Source: Theropithecus gelada | Lineage: Eukaryota > Chordata > Mammalia > Primates > Cercopithecidae | NCBI RefSeq assembly: GCF_003255815.1 | Contig: NC_037677.1 | Span: forward strand, 110,064,936 to 110,128,935 | DNA length: 64,000 nucleotides | Direction: 5' to 3' | Part shown: positions 44,921 to 56,050 of the stretch, in pieces | How the letters are laid out: every line of letters starts with the position of its first letter | Numbering within the stretch: position 1 is the first letter of the stretch | Position numbers and translations under genes: made by a program | Notes under the pieces: model-generated | What the model was told of the DNA's origin: nothing | Database searches by the model: none | What the model saw: only the letters and a program-made list of their open reading frames with translations

Positions 44921-45960
44921 CAGGTATGTGGAAAGAAATGCCCTCCAGGGGTGGGCAGAGCTGGCTGTGTTAGCCAGGCAGGTAGATGGACAAATAGATG
45001 GATAAAGTCTTTGGTAAACATGGAGCATTACTCAACAGCAAATTTACCACCTCTTGCTGACTCAAACCAGCTCTTCCAGAATATTTAATGACTTCTGCTA
45101 AACAAAACACTAGAGTTTCTCACTTTTTAAAAAGTCTACAAAAATTAAAGCTACTGTGTAAAACGAGTGCCAAATTTCCACTCATATGTTTGTTCAGCTT
45201 TCTTTGCTTTTCCCCCAAACCAAAACGAAATAGATGCTATCAATTTTCCCAAGATGGCAACCCAACAGCTAGCCAGGTGTTCTCAGATAAGAAGGGCTCC
45301 CTTGACACAAAGAGCTTAACAGGGTTGGGATATTTTCCAGTTTTCTTTTCCCAGGGCTAGGGAAGCTGGATTGAGGTTTCTGAAGAGGAGAAGCAGGACG
45401 GCAAAACGGGAGCCCATGGGCTGCTTCTGCCTGTTGTTCCTCTTGAAGAACTTGCTGAAGGGGTGGATCCCCTCCTGCTAAAACCACCAGCTTCTACTAG
45501 GCGTGCTGGAAATTATCAGTCCTTGAAGGAGGTGAGATTATCCTAAACCCCAAACCTCACCAATATTCCAGTCCCTGGAGAAAGACCTACTGAAAAGAGA
45601 ATAAATTATTTATGTCATTCATACTAGTAATTTTTACAACATCTCCCTTTCCAGTTTCACTATAAACTCCATACCAACACAAAGATGTCATTATTGCTCC
45701 CTATTCTAGCCCTTTGCCCAGAACATAAGCAGTGCTCAGTTTGCTTCATGATTATGTAGGTAATACCATTTAGTTTCTTTCTGGAACAGCATCCAACTTG
45801 GCTTCTCCCTTACCTTTTGTTGTACTTTGACATATTTTCTCCTAGGCATAGGCATTTTCTTTGTGTGTGTGTTTTTTTTTTAGTGATTGATGCTCTATTG
45901 GATATGAAATTGTGTATGTTTTACCAAGTAGCATTTTAGGATAGTATATTCCCATCTGTG
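44921..45960. other. single-copy noncoding DNA
   Basis: No repeat family or gene recognised. Open frames at 45088-45487 have no domain. Confidence 0.4.
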
Positions 45961-45964
45961 TTAG

Positions 45965-46370
45965 TATAGGCTGAGCTGCTGTAACAAAAAAGCCACAAAA
46001 CACAGAGGTTTAAATAAAATAGAATGTATTTCTCTCCATATGACAACCTTAGGATAGTCCAGGGCAGGCAGACAATTCCGTTCCACAGGTCATACGGAGA
46101 ACAGGCTAGAGGAGTAGCCCTGTCTTCTTTAACATGTAATTTCTGAATCTTGGTCCCAGTGAGTCCTGTACTTTTCATCATTTCCAAGCCAGAGAGAAGA
46201 GAGAAAAAGAATAGAAGACAAGCAACTTTCTTATAAAAATAAAATCCAGAAGGCACACATTTCACTTCTGCTCACATCTCATTGGCTAAAACCTAGAACG
46301 TGGCTAACGTTACCTGCAAAGGAAGCCGAAAATGTAGTCTCTAGCTAAGCAATCATATGCCAGAAACTGG
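45965..46370 (-). mobile_element. ancient mammalian interspersed repeat, family not assigned
   Basis: GAGCTGCTGTAACAAAAAAG, TCCAGGGCAGGCAGACAATT, CACATCTCATTGGCTAAAAC and GAAAATGTAGTCTCTAGCT are landmarks of the same repeat type as 44150-44560. Orientation tentative. Confidence 0.4.
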
Positions 46371-46477
46371 CATTTCCAAATACCCAATGGATACTCATCA
46401 GGATATATAAATGAGAAGTTAGAATTCCTGGGAATTCTTAGAAATCCTTGAAATAAAAAGTTATCCTTTTAAAAAAA

Positions 46478-46544
46478 AAACTTTTATTTTAGGTTCAGGA
46501 ATACATGTATAGGTTTGCTATACAGGTAAACTCATGTTATTCTG
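46478..46544 (-). mobile_element. L1 3' UTR fragment
   Basis: Short reverse L1 end: ACTTTTATTTTAGGTTCAGG then AATACATGTATAGGTTTGC. The PPIA copy inserted directly beside or into it. Confidence 0.8.
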
Positions 46545-47305
46545 AAAAGACTTCCATTTACAGACATCGCTTCTGCCCAGAGCTCCCTGCCACCAGCCAT
46601 GGTCAACCCCACTGTGTTCTTCAACATTGCTGTTGATAGTGCGTCCTTGGGCTGCATCTCTTTCAAGTTATTTGCACACGAAGTTCTAAAGATGGAAGAA
46701 AATGTTTGTGCTCTGAACACTGGAGAGAAAGGATTTGGTGATCAAGGTTCCTGCTTTTACAGAATCATTCCAGGGTGTGTGCCAGGGTGGTGGCTTCACA
46801 CACCATAATGGCACTGGTGGCAAGTCCCTCTACAGTGAGGAATTTGATGAGGAGAACTTCATCCTGAGGCATACAGCTCCTGGCATCTTGTCCACGGCAA
46901 ATGCTGGACCCAACACAAATGGCTCCCAGTTTTTCATCTGCACTGCCAAGACTGAGAGGATGGATGACAGCATGTGATCTTTGGCAAGGTGAAAGATGGC
47001 ATGAGTATTGTGGAAGCCCTGGAACACTCTGGGGCCAGGAATGGTAAGACCAGCAAGAAGATCACAGCTGCTGACTGTGGACAACTGTAATAAATTTGAC
47101 TGTTTTATCTGAACCATCAGACCTTCCTTCTGTAGCTCAGGAGAGCATGCCTCCACCCCATTTGCTCACAGCATCCTATAATCTTTGTACAGTCCTTTAG
47201 GTTCCATATTTTCCTTATCCCTTTCCATGGCTACCTGGATCGCAGAGTTAAGTTTATAATTACAAAATAAAAACTAAATAACAAAAAGAAAATAAAAGAC
47301 TTCCA
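46545..47305 (+). pseudogene. processed pseudogene of PPIA (cyclophilin A)
   Basis: Retrocopy of the mRNA for peptidyl-prolyl cis-trans isomerase A, a cytosolic proline isomerase of 165 residues. Homology to the coding region runs without introns from the start codon at 46599 to the stop region at 47088-47093, then through the 3' UTR to AATAAAAACTAAATAAC near 47265-47282 and an A-rich tail. Perfect 12-bp target-site duplications AAAAGACTTCCA flank it (46545-46556, 47294-47305), the mark of L1-mediated insertion. Two frameshifts break it: about two bases lost near 46773 (after the IIPG region) and one base lost near 46968 (in the DS.HV region). A substitution ends the frame two codons early (TAA at 47088). 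Many substitutions lie between, including Phe-Asp to Phe-Asn at the start of the fold. The three pieces still read VNPTVFF, NGTGGKS and NTNGSQFFICTAKT. The leader upstream of the ATG does not match the main PPIA 5' UTR as I remember it. No promoter is seen; it cannot make cyclophilin. Confidence 0.97.
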
Positions 47306-48260
47306 GCAATCTTTATACTCTTAAGTCATTACTATGGATATCTAAAAGAAATTGATTTAATAAATAAGAAATGCTAAGCTTAGTGAATTTATAAACAACT
47401 ATAGCGTGAGATTTAAAAAAAAATCAAACATTGGAAAATACCAGTGAACATTTTTGGGTAACATTCAAAGAATGTGACATTCAGATCTCCTAGCAAAGTT
47501 AAAGCACTTCACAGAATCACACATTGAAATTGCCAATTAAGGGCGTATTTTGCTTCCCAAACTTGTTATTTCCTAGAACATCACTAGCAGGATTTGAATA
47601 AAGTATACGTACATATAAACCTAATACTGTTTATTTTATTTCCAAGAATGACTTGCCATTAGCATCAGTCAGGGCCAAGAACACGCACTTAGAACAGGAC
47701 AACAGCTACAAGCAAGATTGACTGATCAGCTCTTGACCTATGTGCTCTCCTATGTGTTATATGCTCCTCCATCTGCCAGGCTTTCCTGCTCTTGCTTTTC
47801 ATTTGACATTGATGGATTCAAACCAGTGATGTCTTTATGTTGATCATTAAGCTTTGATTCCTGCAGGATAATTACAATACTTTTTCCCAATTTCTTGACT
47901 GATTTTTCTTTCAAGATTTGGAGAAACATAAAAAATTCTCAAGAAATACTGGAAAGGAATTCCAGCATGGAAACACCAGTCAGGGTATATGTATTAAGCA
48001 AAGGGAGGAGGTTCTATTACTAAAAGACAGGAGAAAATGGGCACTCAGAGTCACCTCTGCTCAGGACTAGCTAACAATTTGTGGGTTCAATGTGAAATGT
48101 AAATATGGAGGACTCTTGTTAAAAAACTATTAAGAATTTCAAGGTGGCAGCCATGGAGCATTAAACCAAGTGTAGGGCCCTTGTAAGTGTGAGGCCCTGT
48201 ATGACTGTGTAGGACCCACATCCATGAACCCTGTCTCTGCTACATTATGTCATTTAGAAA
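47306..48260. other. AT-rich noncoding DNA
   Basis: No repeat family or gene recognised with confidence. Confidence 0.4.
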
Positions 48261-48261
48261 T

Positions 48262-48345
48262 CTGAATTGATGTCCATTTTAATGGCTGCATAGTATTTCA
48301 TTGTGCAGATTCACCGTCATTTCTACAACCATTGCTGTATTCTTG
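48262..48345 (-). mobile_element. L1 fragment
   Basis: TTAATGGCTGCATAGTATTT and CATTGTGCAGATTCACC are antisense old-L1 3' sequence; boundaries approximate. Confidence 0.6.
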
Positions 48346-49125
48346 GGTATTTTTATGGCATTGAATGAAGCAATCTTTTCAACACCCCTCAGGAGCTGCA
48401 GACCACTGTTGATACGTGGGTTGTTACCCACAGGGTTTGAGTATGAGCTAAGGCAAGAGAAGCAGAAACCAGGACCAGATGGGAACTCCCAGGAAGAAGG
48501 CAGCATAGTCATGAGCAACACCAAAGATAAATCAAGCCAAGACAGGGTCAGAATACATCAGTAAGGGAAGAATGGCAGACAAGGCAAATGTGGGCCTATC
48601 CTTAGAGGTGGGGCCTCTGATAAGCTTCCCAAGGAACGTTGCTCAACCAAGGGCAGTTGTTGCCTTTTGCTTGGGGCAACTTGGTTCTTTCCAGTGTATT
48701 CTTGAGTTGATCTCTCTGGATTTCAAAGAGCCCATGCCTGTTCAGGCCATCTCTATTCATGTTGGATGACTGTCTCTCTTATACACTCTGGACAGATGAG
48801 GAATCAGTCCTTAGTGGCTAGGAGAGGAGAGGTTAGGCTGGATGACCACTTTCTCCAGAAACCTCCTGTTGACTTCTGTGTGATGGTCAACCTGAGACAT
48901 CTTATTCAGTGCAAATGAATGTGTTCTTTTTGGCTGACACATTTAGTAGGAACAAATGAATATGACAGAGTAGGAGGCACTATAAGGTAGGGTGGAGAAA
49001 AACATAGGGAACAGTTGTCTCCGGGTCCGAGACGTCTCTGACACTATAATTTATAACCCAAATGATCTCAGTCAGTGCGCTTATCTTTTCTGTGCTTCAT
49101 CTGTAAAGTGGGAGCAACGTCCCAT
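48346..49125. other. single-copy noncoding DNA
   Basis: A short MIR-like core piece (CTTCATCTGTAAAGTGGG) lies near 49095. Otherwise nothing recognised. Confidence 0.4.
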
Positions 49126-49129
49126 TTAT

Positions 49130-49330
49130 TTAAGGGGTCAACACACTTTTCCTGTAAAAGGCTACATGGTAAAATAAATTTTTGCACTTTTCAGGGCCTA
49201 GAGTTTTTGTCACAACTACTCAACTCTGCCATTGTAGAGTAAAAGCAGCTATAGACAATATGTAAATAAATTATGGTGGTTATGTTCCAATAAAACTGTA
49301 TTTACAAAAACAGGTAGCAGACAATGTTTG
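49130..49330 (+). mobile_element. hAT-type non-autonomous DNA transposon (MER20-like)
   Basis: GGGGTCAACACACTTTTCCT, CACAACTACTCAACTCTGCC, AGCAGCTATAGACAATATG and CCAATAAAACTGTATTTAC are the landmarks of a ~220-base non-autonomous hAT element; MER20 is my best recollection of the name. It is diverged and the right terminus is degraded. Confidence 0.75.
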
Positions 49331-49785
49331 CCAAATCCTAGCCTGTTTCATAGGACTCTTGTTAGAATTAAATGAGATATGTATGTGGAACGCTACTGCA
49401 AGCCCTCCAGGAGGAGAGTCATTGTCATGAGGAGTGGGACAGACAGAGAAGAGCAGGTGGGAGGGTTGTTCACAGCCTCGCAGGCTCTCAGGACTGGCAC
49501 CCCCTCATTTGCTAATGATGCCTCTTTTGATGATGCCCAAAGGGTCTTCCTCATCCACTTTTTCTTCCTGAGAGCCAAAGTACCAAAAGGAGGAATTTTG
49601 ATGCTCTATTAAACCGATATAATGAAACACTTCTCTTCTATATTAGTCATTCTGTGTAATTATTTCTGAGGGTGAATTCCTTCCAAGATGTATTTACAGA
49701 CACATGGCTGCAACCATGAGACACACCTTTGAGAATTTTCCAGCTCTTCTTTTCCATGCTCTATGTTCTTTTTTATTCTTCCATT
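49331..49785. other. noncoding DNA
   Basis: A short MIR-tail-like piece at 49350-49380 (GAATTAAATGAGATATG); otherwise nothing recognised. Confidence 0.4.
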
Positions 49786-50060
49786 CATTTTTAAAACATT
49801 TTATTGTGGTAAGAATGCTTTACATGAGATCTACATTCTTAACAGATATTTAAGCGTACAATATAGTATTGTTATCTGTAGGCACACTGTTGTAGGGCAT
49901 ATCTTTAGAACTTATTCATCTTGCATAACTGAAATTTTATTCTTGTTAAATTCCAACTCTTTTCCTCTCTCCCCCTAGTGCCTGGCAACCACAATTCTAT
50001 TCTTTGCTTCCATGAGTTCGACTATTTTAGACACCTCTGTATGTTCTTAAAAAAACATCT
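49786..50060 (-). mobile_element. old L1 3' UTR fragment
   Basis: AGCGTACAATATAGTATTGT, GAACTTATTCATCTTGCATA, CCCCCTAGTGCCTGGCAACC and ATGAGTTCGACTATTTTAG are antisense L1M 3' UTR sequence. Confidence 0.85.
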
Positions 50061-50295
50061 CTCCTCTTCAATATTGTCAGCTAAGTCCTCCCAGGAGAAC
50101 ACTTGGGGAGAAGTTCTCTCCAGTCTGAGACCCCCTTGGTGAACTGCAAAAGGTTGAAGGTCACTCAGAGTAATGATGTCTATGCAGAACTTGATTTCTG
50201 CAATTTTTTTTCATCATAGAATCTTCTAAAGAGCATTTTAAGATGGAGAATCTGGTCTTGGGTAGGACCTAGGAAACTGTCATTATTTAAAAGGC

Positions 50296-50454
50296 CCCCA
50301 GGACTGTATAGTCCTAGCTACTTGGGAAACTGAAGTGGATCACTTGAACCCAGGAGTTACAGGCTGCGGTGAGCTATGATCACATCACTGCACTCTAGCC
50401 CGGGCAACAGAGTGAAACCCTATCTCATAAATAAATTAATTAATAGTCCCCAGG
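50296..50454 (+). mobile_element. Alu monomer (FRAM/AluJ right-arm type)
   Basis: A single Alu arm at 50303-50447 (GTCCTAGCTACTTGGGAAAC, GGCTGCGGTGAGCTATGATC, GCAACAGAGTGAAACCC) with a (TAAAT)-like tail. CCCCAGG flanks it at 50296-50302 and 50448-50454, so the monomer inserted as such, perhaps 5'-truncated. Confidence 0.85.
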
Positions 50455-51285
50455 TGATTCCATGGCCCAGCCAAGTATCTTCTTGGTTCTAGGCCAGCCT
50501 GTCACCTCCACTTAACTTCCCCATAATAGTTCCTGAACCCCACTCTTCAAAACTCCTAGCCTCACAGTTGCCTGCATTGCCTCCTCTTTTCTTTGTCTGC
50601 TTGCTTTGTTAGCCAGAAGGCAGAGAGCACGAAGGCATGTTAGTACCTGCAGTGATGGCTCTGCACTCCAAGAAGGAAATGAGTTCTCATCGGCTCAGCC
50701 AGCTGGGAATGCTGGAACTGGTGTTCTCAGCCTGTGGACTCAAGAGCGCACTGGGGCAGGAGGGTTTCAGTGTTTCCAAGTCAATGCCGAAGGCACATAC
50801 ACTGGTGGATGGGAGTCATTGATTTTTCTTGAGATAATAACTTGAGTGTATTTGTTCAGTGTCTTTCAGAACCAAAGCCTTGTCTGATTTATTTTTGTTG
50901 TTTTTTTGTTTGTTCTGAGAAGACAAAGCTTGTCTGACTAAAGCAAACCTCGGTGTTTTACTGTTCAGTAGCTCCTGGGGGTCAGATTGTTCACATCCCT
51001 CTGTTAAGTGCATTGATGCTTCAACAGGTACTTAATGAGCACCTACTGTGTGTCATTGTGGGCTCTAGATAGCTTTGGGAGAGTCAAAAGACCTGGTGGT
51101 TTCTGAGATGGCAGCCTGGCTCCTGGAGCCTGCAGTTCCCCATGGAGGGGCCTCTGAGTTCTAATCCCAGTCCTGCACAAAGAAACCAATCTCAGACAAA
51201 AGCATTTTAAGAGAACTTGGACCAAATGCTCAGTAAATCAGGTTTGTTGTCTGGCCTTGATGTCTCACTTCCTGTACCTAATTCT
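50455..51285. other. single-copy noncoding DNA
   Basis: A short fragment near 51025-51055 (TTAATGAGCACCTACTGTGT) is MIR- or L2-like. Nothing else recognised; the overlapping frames at 50606-50845 have no domain. Confidence 0.4.
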
Positions 51286-51289
51286 TGCC

Positions 51290-51880
51290 TTAGTCCCAGC
51301 GAGCATTTATTAAGTGGCTGCCACATAACATTGTGCTAAGTGCTTCCCACCTGCTGGCTGATTTGATTGATCTTCCCACAACCATAGCAGGTGATATGGT
51401 TTGGATTTGTGTCCCCGCCCAAATATCATGTTGAATTGTAATCCCTAGTGTTAGAGAAGGGGACTAGTGGGAGGGGATTGGATTATTGGGGTGGATTTCT
51501 CCCTTGGGGCTATTCTCATGTTCATGAGTGAGTTCTCAAGAGATCTGGTTGTTTAAAAGTGTGTAGCACTGCCTGGTTTGCTCTCTTCCTCCTGCTTCAG
51601 CGATGTAGGGCTTGCCAGCTTTCCCTTTGCCTTCTGCCATGATTGTAAGTTTCCCGAGGCCTCCCCAGCCTCCTGTACAGCCTGTGGAACCATGAGTCAA
51701 TTAAACCTCTTTTCTTTATAAATTACCCAGTTTCATGTATTTATTTATAGCAGTGCAAGAACGGACTAATACAGCAGGTATGATACCCATATGACAGATG
51801 GGGAAATTGAAGCTTGAGAGATGATTTGCCTGACAACAGAGCTAGTACTCCCAACTCCTGTGCTAAACAGACTCCCATAG
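51290..51880 (-). mobile_element. MIR SINE split by an LTR
   Basis: The left part 51290-51391 (GCATTTATTAAGTGGCTGCC, TTGTGCTAAGTGCTTCCC) and right part 51774-51880 (CATATGACAGATGGGGAAAT, TGCCTGACAACAGAGCTAG) together make one reverse MIR. The interval between is the solo LTR described next. Confidence 0.85.
51387..51778 (+). mobile_element. solo MaLR LTR (MST-type)
   Basis: LTR 51392-51773 (382 bases) begins TGATATGGTTTGG and ends ACGGACTAATACA. Internal landmarks are GCCATGATTGTAAGTTTCC and TCAATTAAACCTCTTTTC. A 5-bp target-site duplication GCAGG lies at 51387-51391 and 51774-51778. No internal ERV sequence remains, so it is a solo LTR. Confidence 0.93.
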
Positions 51881-52130
51881 CTTCTGTAACTACCCAGCTT
51901 CTACCATAGCTTCTGTCACTACCAAGTTAATTGTGCTCCCAGGTCAGATCTCATCTTCTCCTTTAAGCCCTCAACCCTGGCCTTTAAAAATCAGGTATCC
52001 TTTCACCGTGATGCTTTGGTGAGGAAATAGTACATTTACTATTCCAAAAGAACAGGCCTTGTGACTAGAAAACCACTCCTTTCCCTCCAGGTTATTATTC
52101 TTTCTGGGGAATCACTAAATCTTGCTAAGC

Positions 52131-52318
52131 CACTGCTTCTCAAAGTATGGTCTCTGTACTAGCAGCAGCAGCAGCACCTATGAACTTATTAGAAATGTAA
52201 GTGTTGGGGCTCCACCCTGGACCTACTGAATCAGAATCTCTCAGGATAGACTCAGGAATCATGTTTTAATAAGTTCTCCACGTGGCACTGATGCATGCTG
52301 AAGTTTGAGAACCATTGG
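52131..52318 (-). mobile_element. MER5-type hAT-Charlie element
   Basis: CACTGCTTCTCAAAG at the left end and TTTGAGAACCATTG at the right end are its inverted termini. Internal AGCAGCAGCAGCAGCACC and GACCTACTGAATCAGAATCT fit MER5A/B, about 188 bases. No coding capacity. Confidence 0.88.
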
Positions 52319-52610
52319 CCTAAATGGAATGCCTCGGGTGCTTCAATAATAGCGCAGTAGTGTGCACTTACCACAGACTGCTGGCTCTATAAGATATCCT
52401 GACAAAGGACAACAAAGACAGTGAGGCTGGCATTTCTGTGTTCAAAAATGTGTGAACATTGCATATTCTGCTTCCCCCTTGGAAATTCTTAGATATTGGC
52501 ATACTCAAGACCAGAAAGAGTCTTGCAATAGGAAGAGCTGCTTAACTTTACTCAACCACTCTCTCCTAAATTCAGTTTTAATTCTAATTATGGAGTTTTT
52601 CTACATTTTT
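52319..52610. other. noncoding DNA
   Basis: No recognised feature. Confidence 0.4.
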
Positions 52611-52611
52611 A

Positions 52612-53995
52612 TAATTTCAACTTTTCAAGGGATACATGTGCAGGTTTGTTACACAGGTATACTGCATGATACTGAGGTTTAAGGTACAAATGATCCCGTC
52701 ACCCAGGTACTGGGCATAGTACCCAATATGTAGTTTTTCAACCCTCACCCTCTAGTAACCCCCAATATCTATGTTCCCATCTTTATGTCCATGTGTACCC
52801 AATCTTTAGCTCCCACTTGTAAGAACATGTGGTATTTGATTTTCTGTTTCTGCATTAATTTGCTTAGAATAATGGCCTCCAGCTGCATCTATTTTTCTTC
52901 AAAGGACATGATTTCATTCTTTTTTATGGCTGTGTAGTATTTCATGGTGTGTATGTACCAGATTTTCTTTATCTAGTCCACCATTGATCAGCACCTAGGT
53001 CAATTACATGTCTTTGCTATTGTGAATAGTACTGTGATGAACATTCAAGTTCATGTGTCTTTTTGATAGAACAATTTATTATCCTTTGGATCTAAACCCA
53101 GTAATAGGATTGCTGGGTTAAGTCGTAGTTCTGAGTTCTTTGAGAAATCTCCACACTGCTTTCCACGGTGGCTGAACTAATTTACATTCCCACCCACCGT
53201 GTGTAAGTGTTCCCTTTTCTTCGAAGCCTTGCCAGTATCTGTTATTTTTTTGACTTTTAAATAATAGCCATTCTGATGGGTATGAGACGGTATACGCCGT
53301 TGTGGTTTTGATTTGCCTTTCACTGATGATCAGTGACGCTGAGCATTTTTTTCATTTGCTTGTTGCCCACTTGTGTGTCTTCTTTTGAGGAGTGTCTGTT
53401 TATATCCTTTGCCCACTTTTTAATGGGATTATTTTTTGCTTGTTGAATTGTTTAAGTTATTTATAGATTCTGGATGTTAGATCTTTGTTGGATGCATAGT
53501 TTGAGAATGTTTCCTCCCATTCTGTGGGCTATCTGTTTACTCTGTTGATAGTTTCTTTTTCTTTTTCTTTTCTTTTTTTTTTTTTTTTTTTGAGAGGGAG
53601 TCTTGTACTGTTACCCAGGCTGGAGTGCAGTGGCCCAATCTCAGCTCACTGCAAGCTCCACCTCCTGGGTTCACGCTATTCTCCTGCCTCAGCCTCCCGA
53701 GTAGTTGGGACTACAGGCGCCCACCACCACGCCCGGCTAATTTTTTTGTATTTTTAGTAGAGACGAGATTTCACTGTGTTAGCCAGGATGGTCTCGATCT
53801 CCTGACCTCGTGATCCGCCCGTCTCAGCCTCCCAGAGAGCTGGGATTACAGGTGTGAGCCACCACGCCCGGCCTGATAGTTTCTTTTGTTTAGTTTAATT
53901 AGGTCCCACTTGTCAATTTTTGGTTTTGTTGCAATTGCTTTTGAGGACTTAGCCATAAATTGTTTGCCAAGGCTGATGTCATGGATCTTTTCTTT
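52612..53995 (-). mobile_element. L1 3' end (primate L1PB/PA-like), carrying an AluY
   Basis: Reverse L1 clearly better preserved than the 10.7 or 25-33 kb copies. The 3' UTR runs from about 52615 (ATACATGTGCAGGTTTGTTA) through TTTAGCTCCCACTTGTAAG (52806) into ORF2 antisense (ATGGCCTCCAGCTGCATCT, CCCAGTAATAGGATTGCTGG, TTTGATTTGCCTTTCACTG). It resumes after the Alu at 53874 and stops near 53995. 5'-truncated, with only the last ~1.1 kb present. No intact frame. Confidence 0.92.
53546..53887 (-). mobile_element. AluY SINE inserted in L1
   Basis: Reverse Alu 53560-53873 with AluY-type sequence (CAAGCTCCACCTCCTGGGTT, GATCTCCTGACCTCGTGATC). A perfect 14-bp target-site duplication TGATAGTTTCTTTT lies at 53546-53559 and 53874-53887. 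Probably the youngest insertion in the window. Confidence 0.97.
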
Positions 53996-55045
53996 TACAA
54001 AATACCTGTTGGTATCCCAAGGAACTAGTAATGTGTAGCACACTTTGAAGTGTTGCTCACTATGATCCTCAACTGTAGCTGACCCTAGCTTAAGCATGTT
54101 TAATCAGAATTAAATTCCAAGAGCCATATCAGAAATTGAGAAACATCATACAGAATTGTTTTAAAAAGTCACTTTTGGATCCATACAGAACCCTGTGTTG
54201 CACAATTCCAAGGGACAGCCCTGTGAACAAGGTCCGCTGGAGTTGGACAACCCTGAAGTGTGGACCTATCATCAAATATTGGATTAATGAAAGGCAAAGG
54301 AACTAAAATGTTTCCATCTATCAGAAATAATTTAGAATCCAGGGGTGTGGGGGAGTCTACGGAGAGGGTTTCCAAGATATTTAACTCTTTTAACTTCATG
54401 GAAAATATTTCAGGATGAACTTTGCCAGTTATAACTAAGCCAGTAAATACAATTACATTAAATATAGTCATATTCCAGCTCCTTTGAGCCTAGCTAATTT
54501 TACATTTTACAAGCATTTGATGAGAACACTTTGTATTTAGGTAACATCTTTCATCCCCAAGTCTCCAGGATCTATTCGAGAGATGATTGGCAAGTAAATT
54601 CCCCAATGTGGAGGTCCCTCCTCTGGTGGAATGGTAAGTCTCTAACAGAAGAAGGAAATTTGCTGACACCGAAGTCACCGGCTAACTATTGAAGATGGTA
54701 TCAAAGCTAATCAGCAGACAGAAGAGCCAGTCTGGACAACATGACTGTGGGCTTTATATTTCTGTGAATTAATTTAAGAAAAATAAAAGGAATAGTTATT
54801 TCTTGTTCTCTTTGTGGTGCTCTAAGAACTTCACATTTAATCATGAGATGCCTGCTACCTCCAGGCCCCACTCATGCCTGAGAAGTGCCCCAAATTACTT
54901 TGCATTAGATGCTGGTTCCAAGTTCAGCAGGGAACCAGAAATGTTAGATGCACATAAAAGTTGGGAATAGGGAGGAGGTGAGAAGGGCCAGCTTTGAGTT
55001 CCCTTCTACTTGGCAGGTGTCTTCTTTTTCTCTTATTTTCAAACA
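53996..55045. other. single-copy noncoding DNA
   Basis: No repeat family or gene recognised; minus-strand frames at 54169-54678 have no domain. Confidence 0.4.
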
Positions 55046-55049
55046 AAGT

Positions 55050-55215
55050 TTATTATTTCCTCCTCTATGAGAAGAATACATTCTTATTATAGAAAATTTG
55101 GCAAAAATAGAAATGCAAGAAGCAAAGAAACTCCCATGATCCAAAGAGAATCACTATTAACAATTTGATGTATTTCCCTCCAGTCTTTTTTCTATGAATT
55201 TTAAAAAACAGAATT
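55050..55215 (+). mobile_element. possible ancient L1/HAL1-type tail
   Basis: AAAATTTGGCAAAAATAGAA, GAATCACTATTAACAATTTG and TTTCCCTCCAGTCTTTTTTC resemble a very old LINE 3' end. Family uncertain. Confidence 0.45.
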
Positions 55216-55319
55216 ACAGTCACACTGTATGTACAATCCTGATTCCAGGGTATTGTGGTACAACCTAGGCATATGCCTGTGTTTCTTTTCAAACCCCACA
55301 TTAACAAATGACACCATAT

Positions 55320-55415
55320 ACTCTTGAAGGCAAGGACAGGGTCGGCTCTTGCTCATCATAGTGACACCAGGACCGAGTACAGAGCTTGGCACACAGTAAA
55401 TGTTGTTGAACAAAA
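55320..55415 (+). mobile_element. L2 3' end
   Basis: CTTGAAGGCAAGGACAGGG, GAGCTTGGCACACAGTAAAT and GTTGTTGAACAAAATAAC follow the L2 3' end. Confidence 0.75.
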
Positions 55416-55690
55416 TAACAATGAAGAGTAGGTAATGAAGTGCATATGCTAGAATTTATGTAACTTGGCTTCCAATGCAGACATCAAAGTGTCTCCAATT
55501 GTTTGCTGTGTTAGGCAATGCTTAAATTTTGTTATGTTTATTTTCTTTTTCTATGTTGAGATTATTATGTAGAGCAGATACTGTCAGCATCTAGCTGTTT
55601 TCCCTCAATCTTTCTGAGGGGCACCTGCAGACAGTCCACGGGCAGTCTGCTGGCTTCCTGTGCCACCTGTCTGAGTTTGTTCTCTGGCAG
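55416..55690. other. noncoding DNA
   Basis: No recognised feature. Confidence 0.4.
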
Positions 55691-56050
55691 TGGAAGCATA
55701 CTTGGTCTATGGACACGTGGAATAGCCTGAATGTGCCCATGTTAATGTCCCTGAGCAACCGTCGGCCAATGGGAGTGGGAGTTACTAGGTAAACATCCTG
55801 GCTTCCTTGCTTCTCAGGGTGACAGCTGTAAGGTTATCTACACAGTCTGTCAAGTGGTTCTAGAAAGATGGAACGCCCGACCACTCATAGTGTCCAATTC
55901 ATTAGCATGTTCGTATATTGGCTTTCCTCTCATCCTTGTTTCCCACATTCTCCATTCCCTCACCATGCTTCCTGGGATCACCTCCCAAAGAAACGGCTTG
56001 CACTAAACCTTTGTCTCAGGCTCTACTTTAGGGGACCCCCAACTCAATTA
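55690..56050 (+). mobile_element. possible ancient LTR remnant
   Basis: The right part (CTTCCTGGGATCACCTCCCA, AACGGCTTGCACTAAACC, TTTGTCTCAGGCTCTACTTT) has the layout of an ERV LTR 3' end. Left boundary not seen. Confidence 0.4.

Noticed and set aside
46599..46977. A working cyclophilin gene
   Set aside because: Two frameshifts, an early stop, no introns, target-site duplications and an A-rich tail show a dead processed copy.
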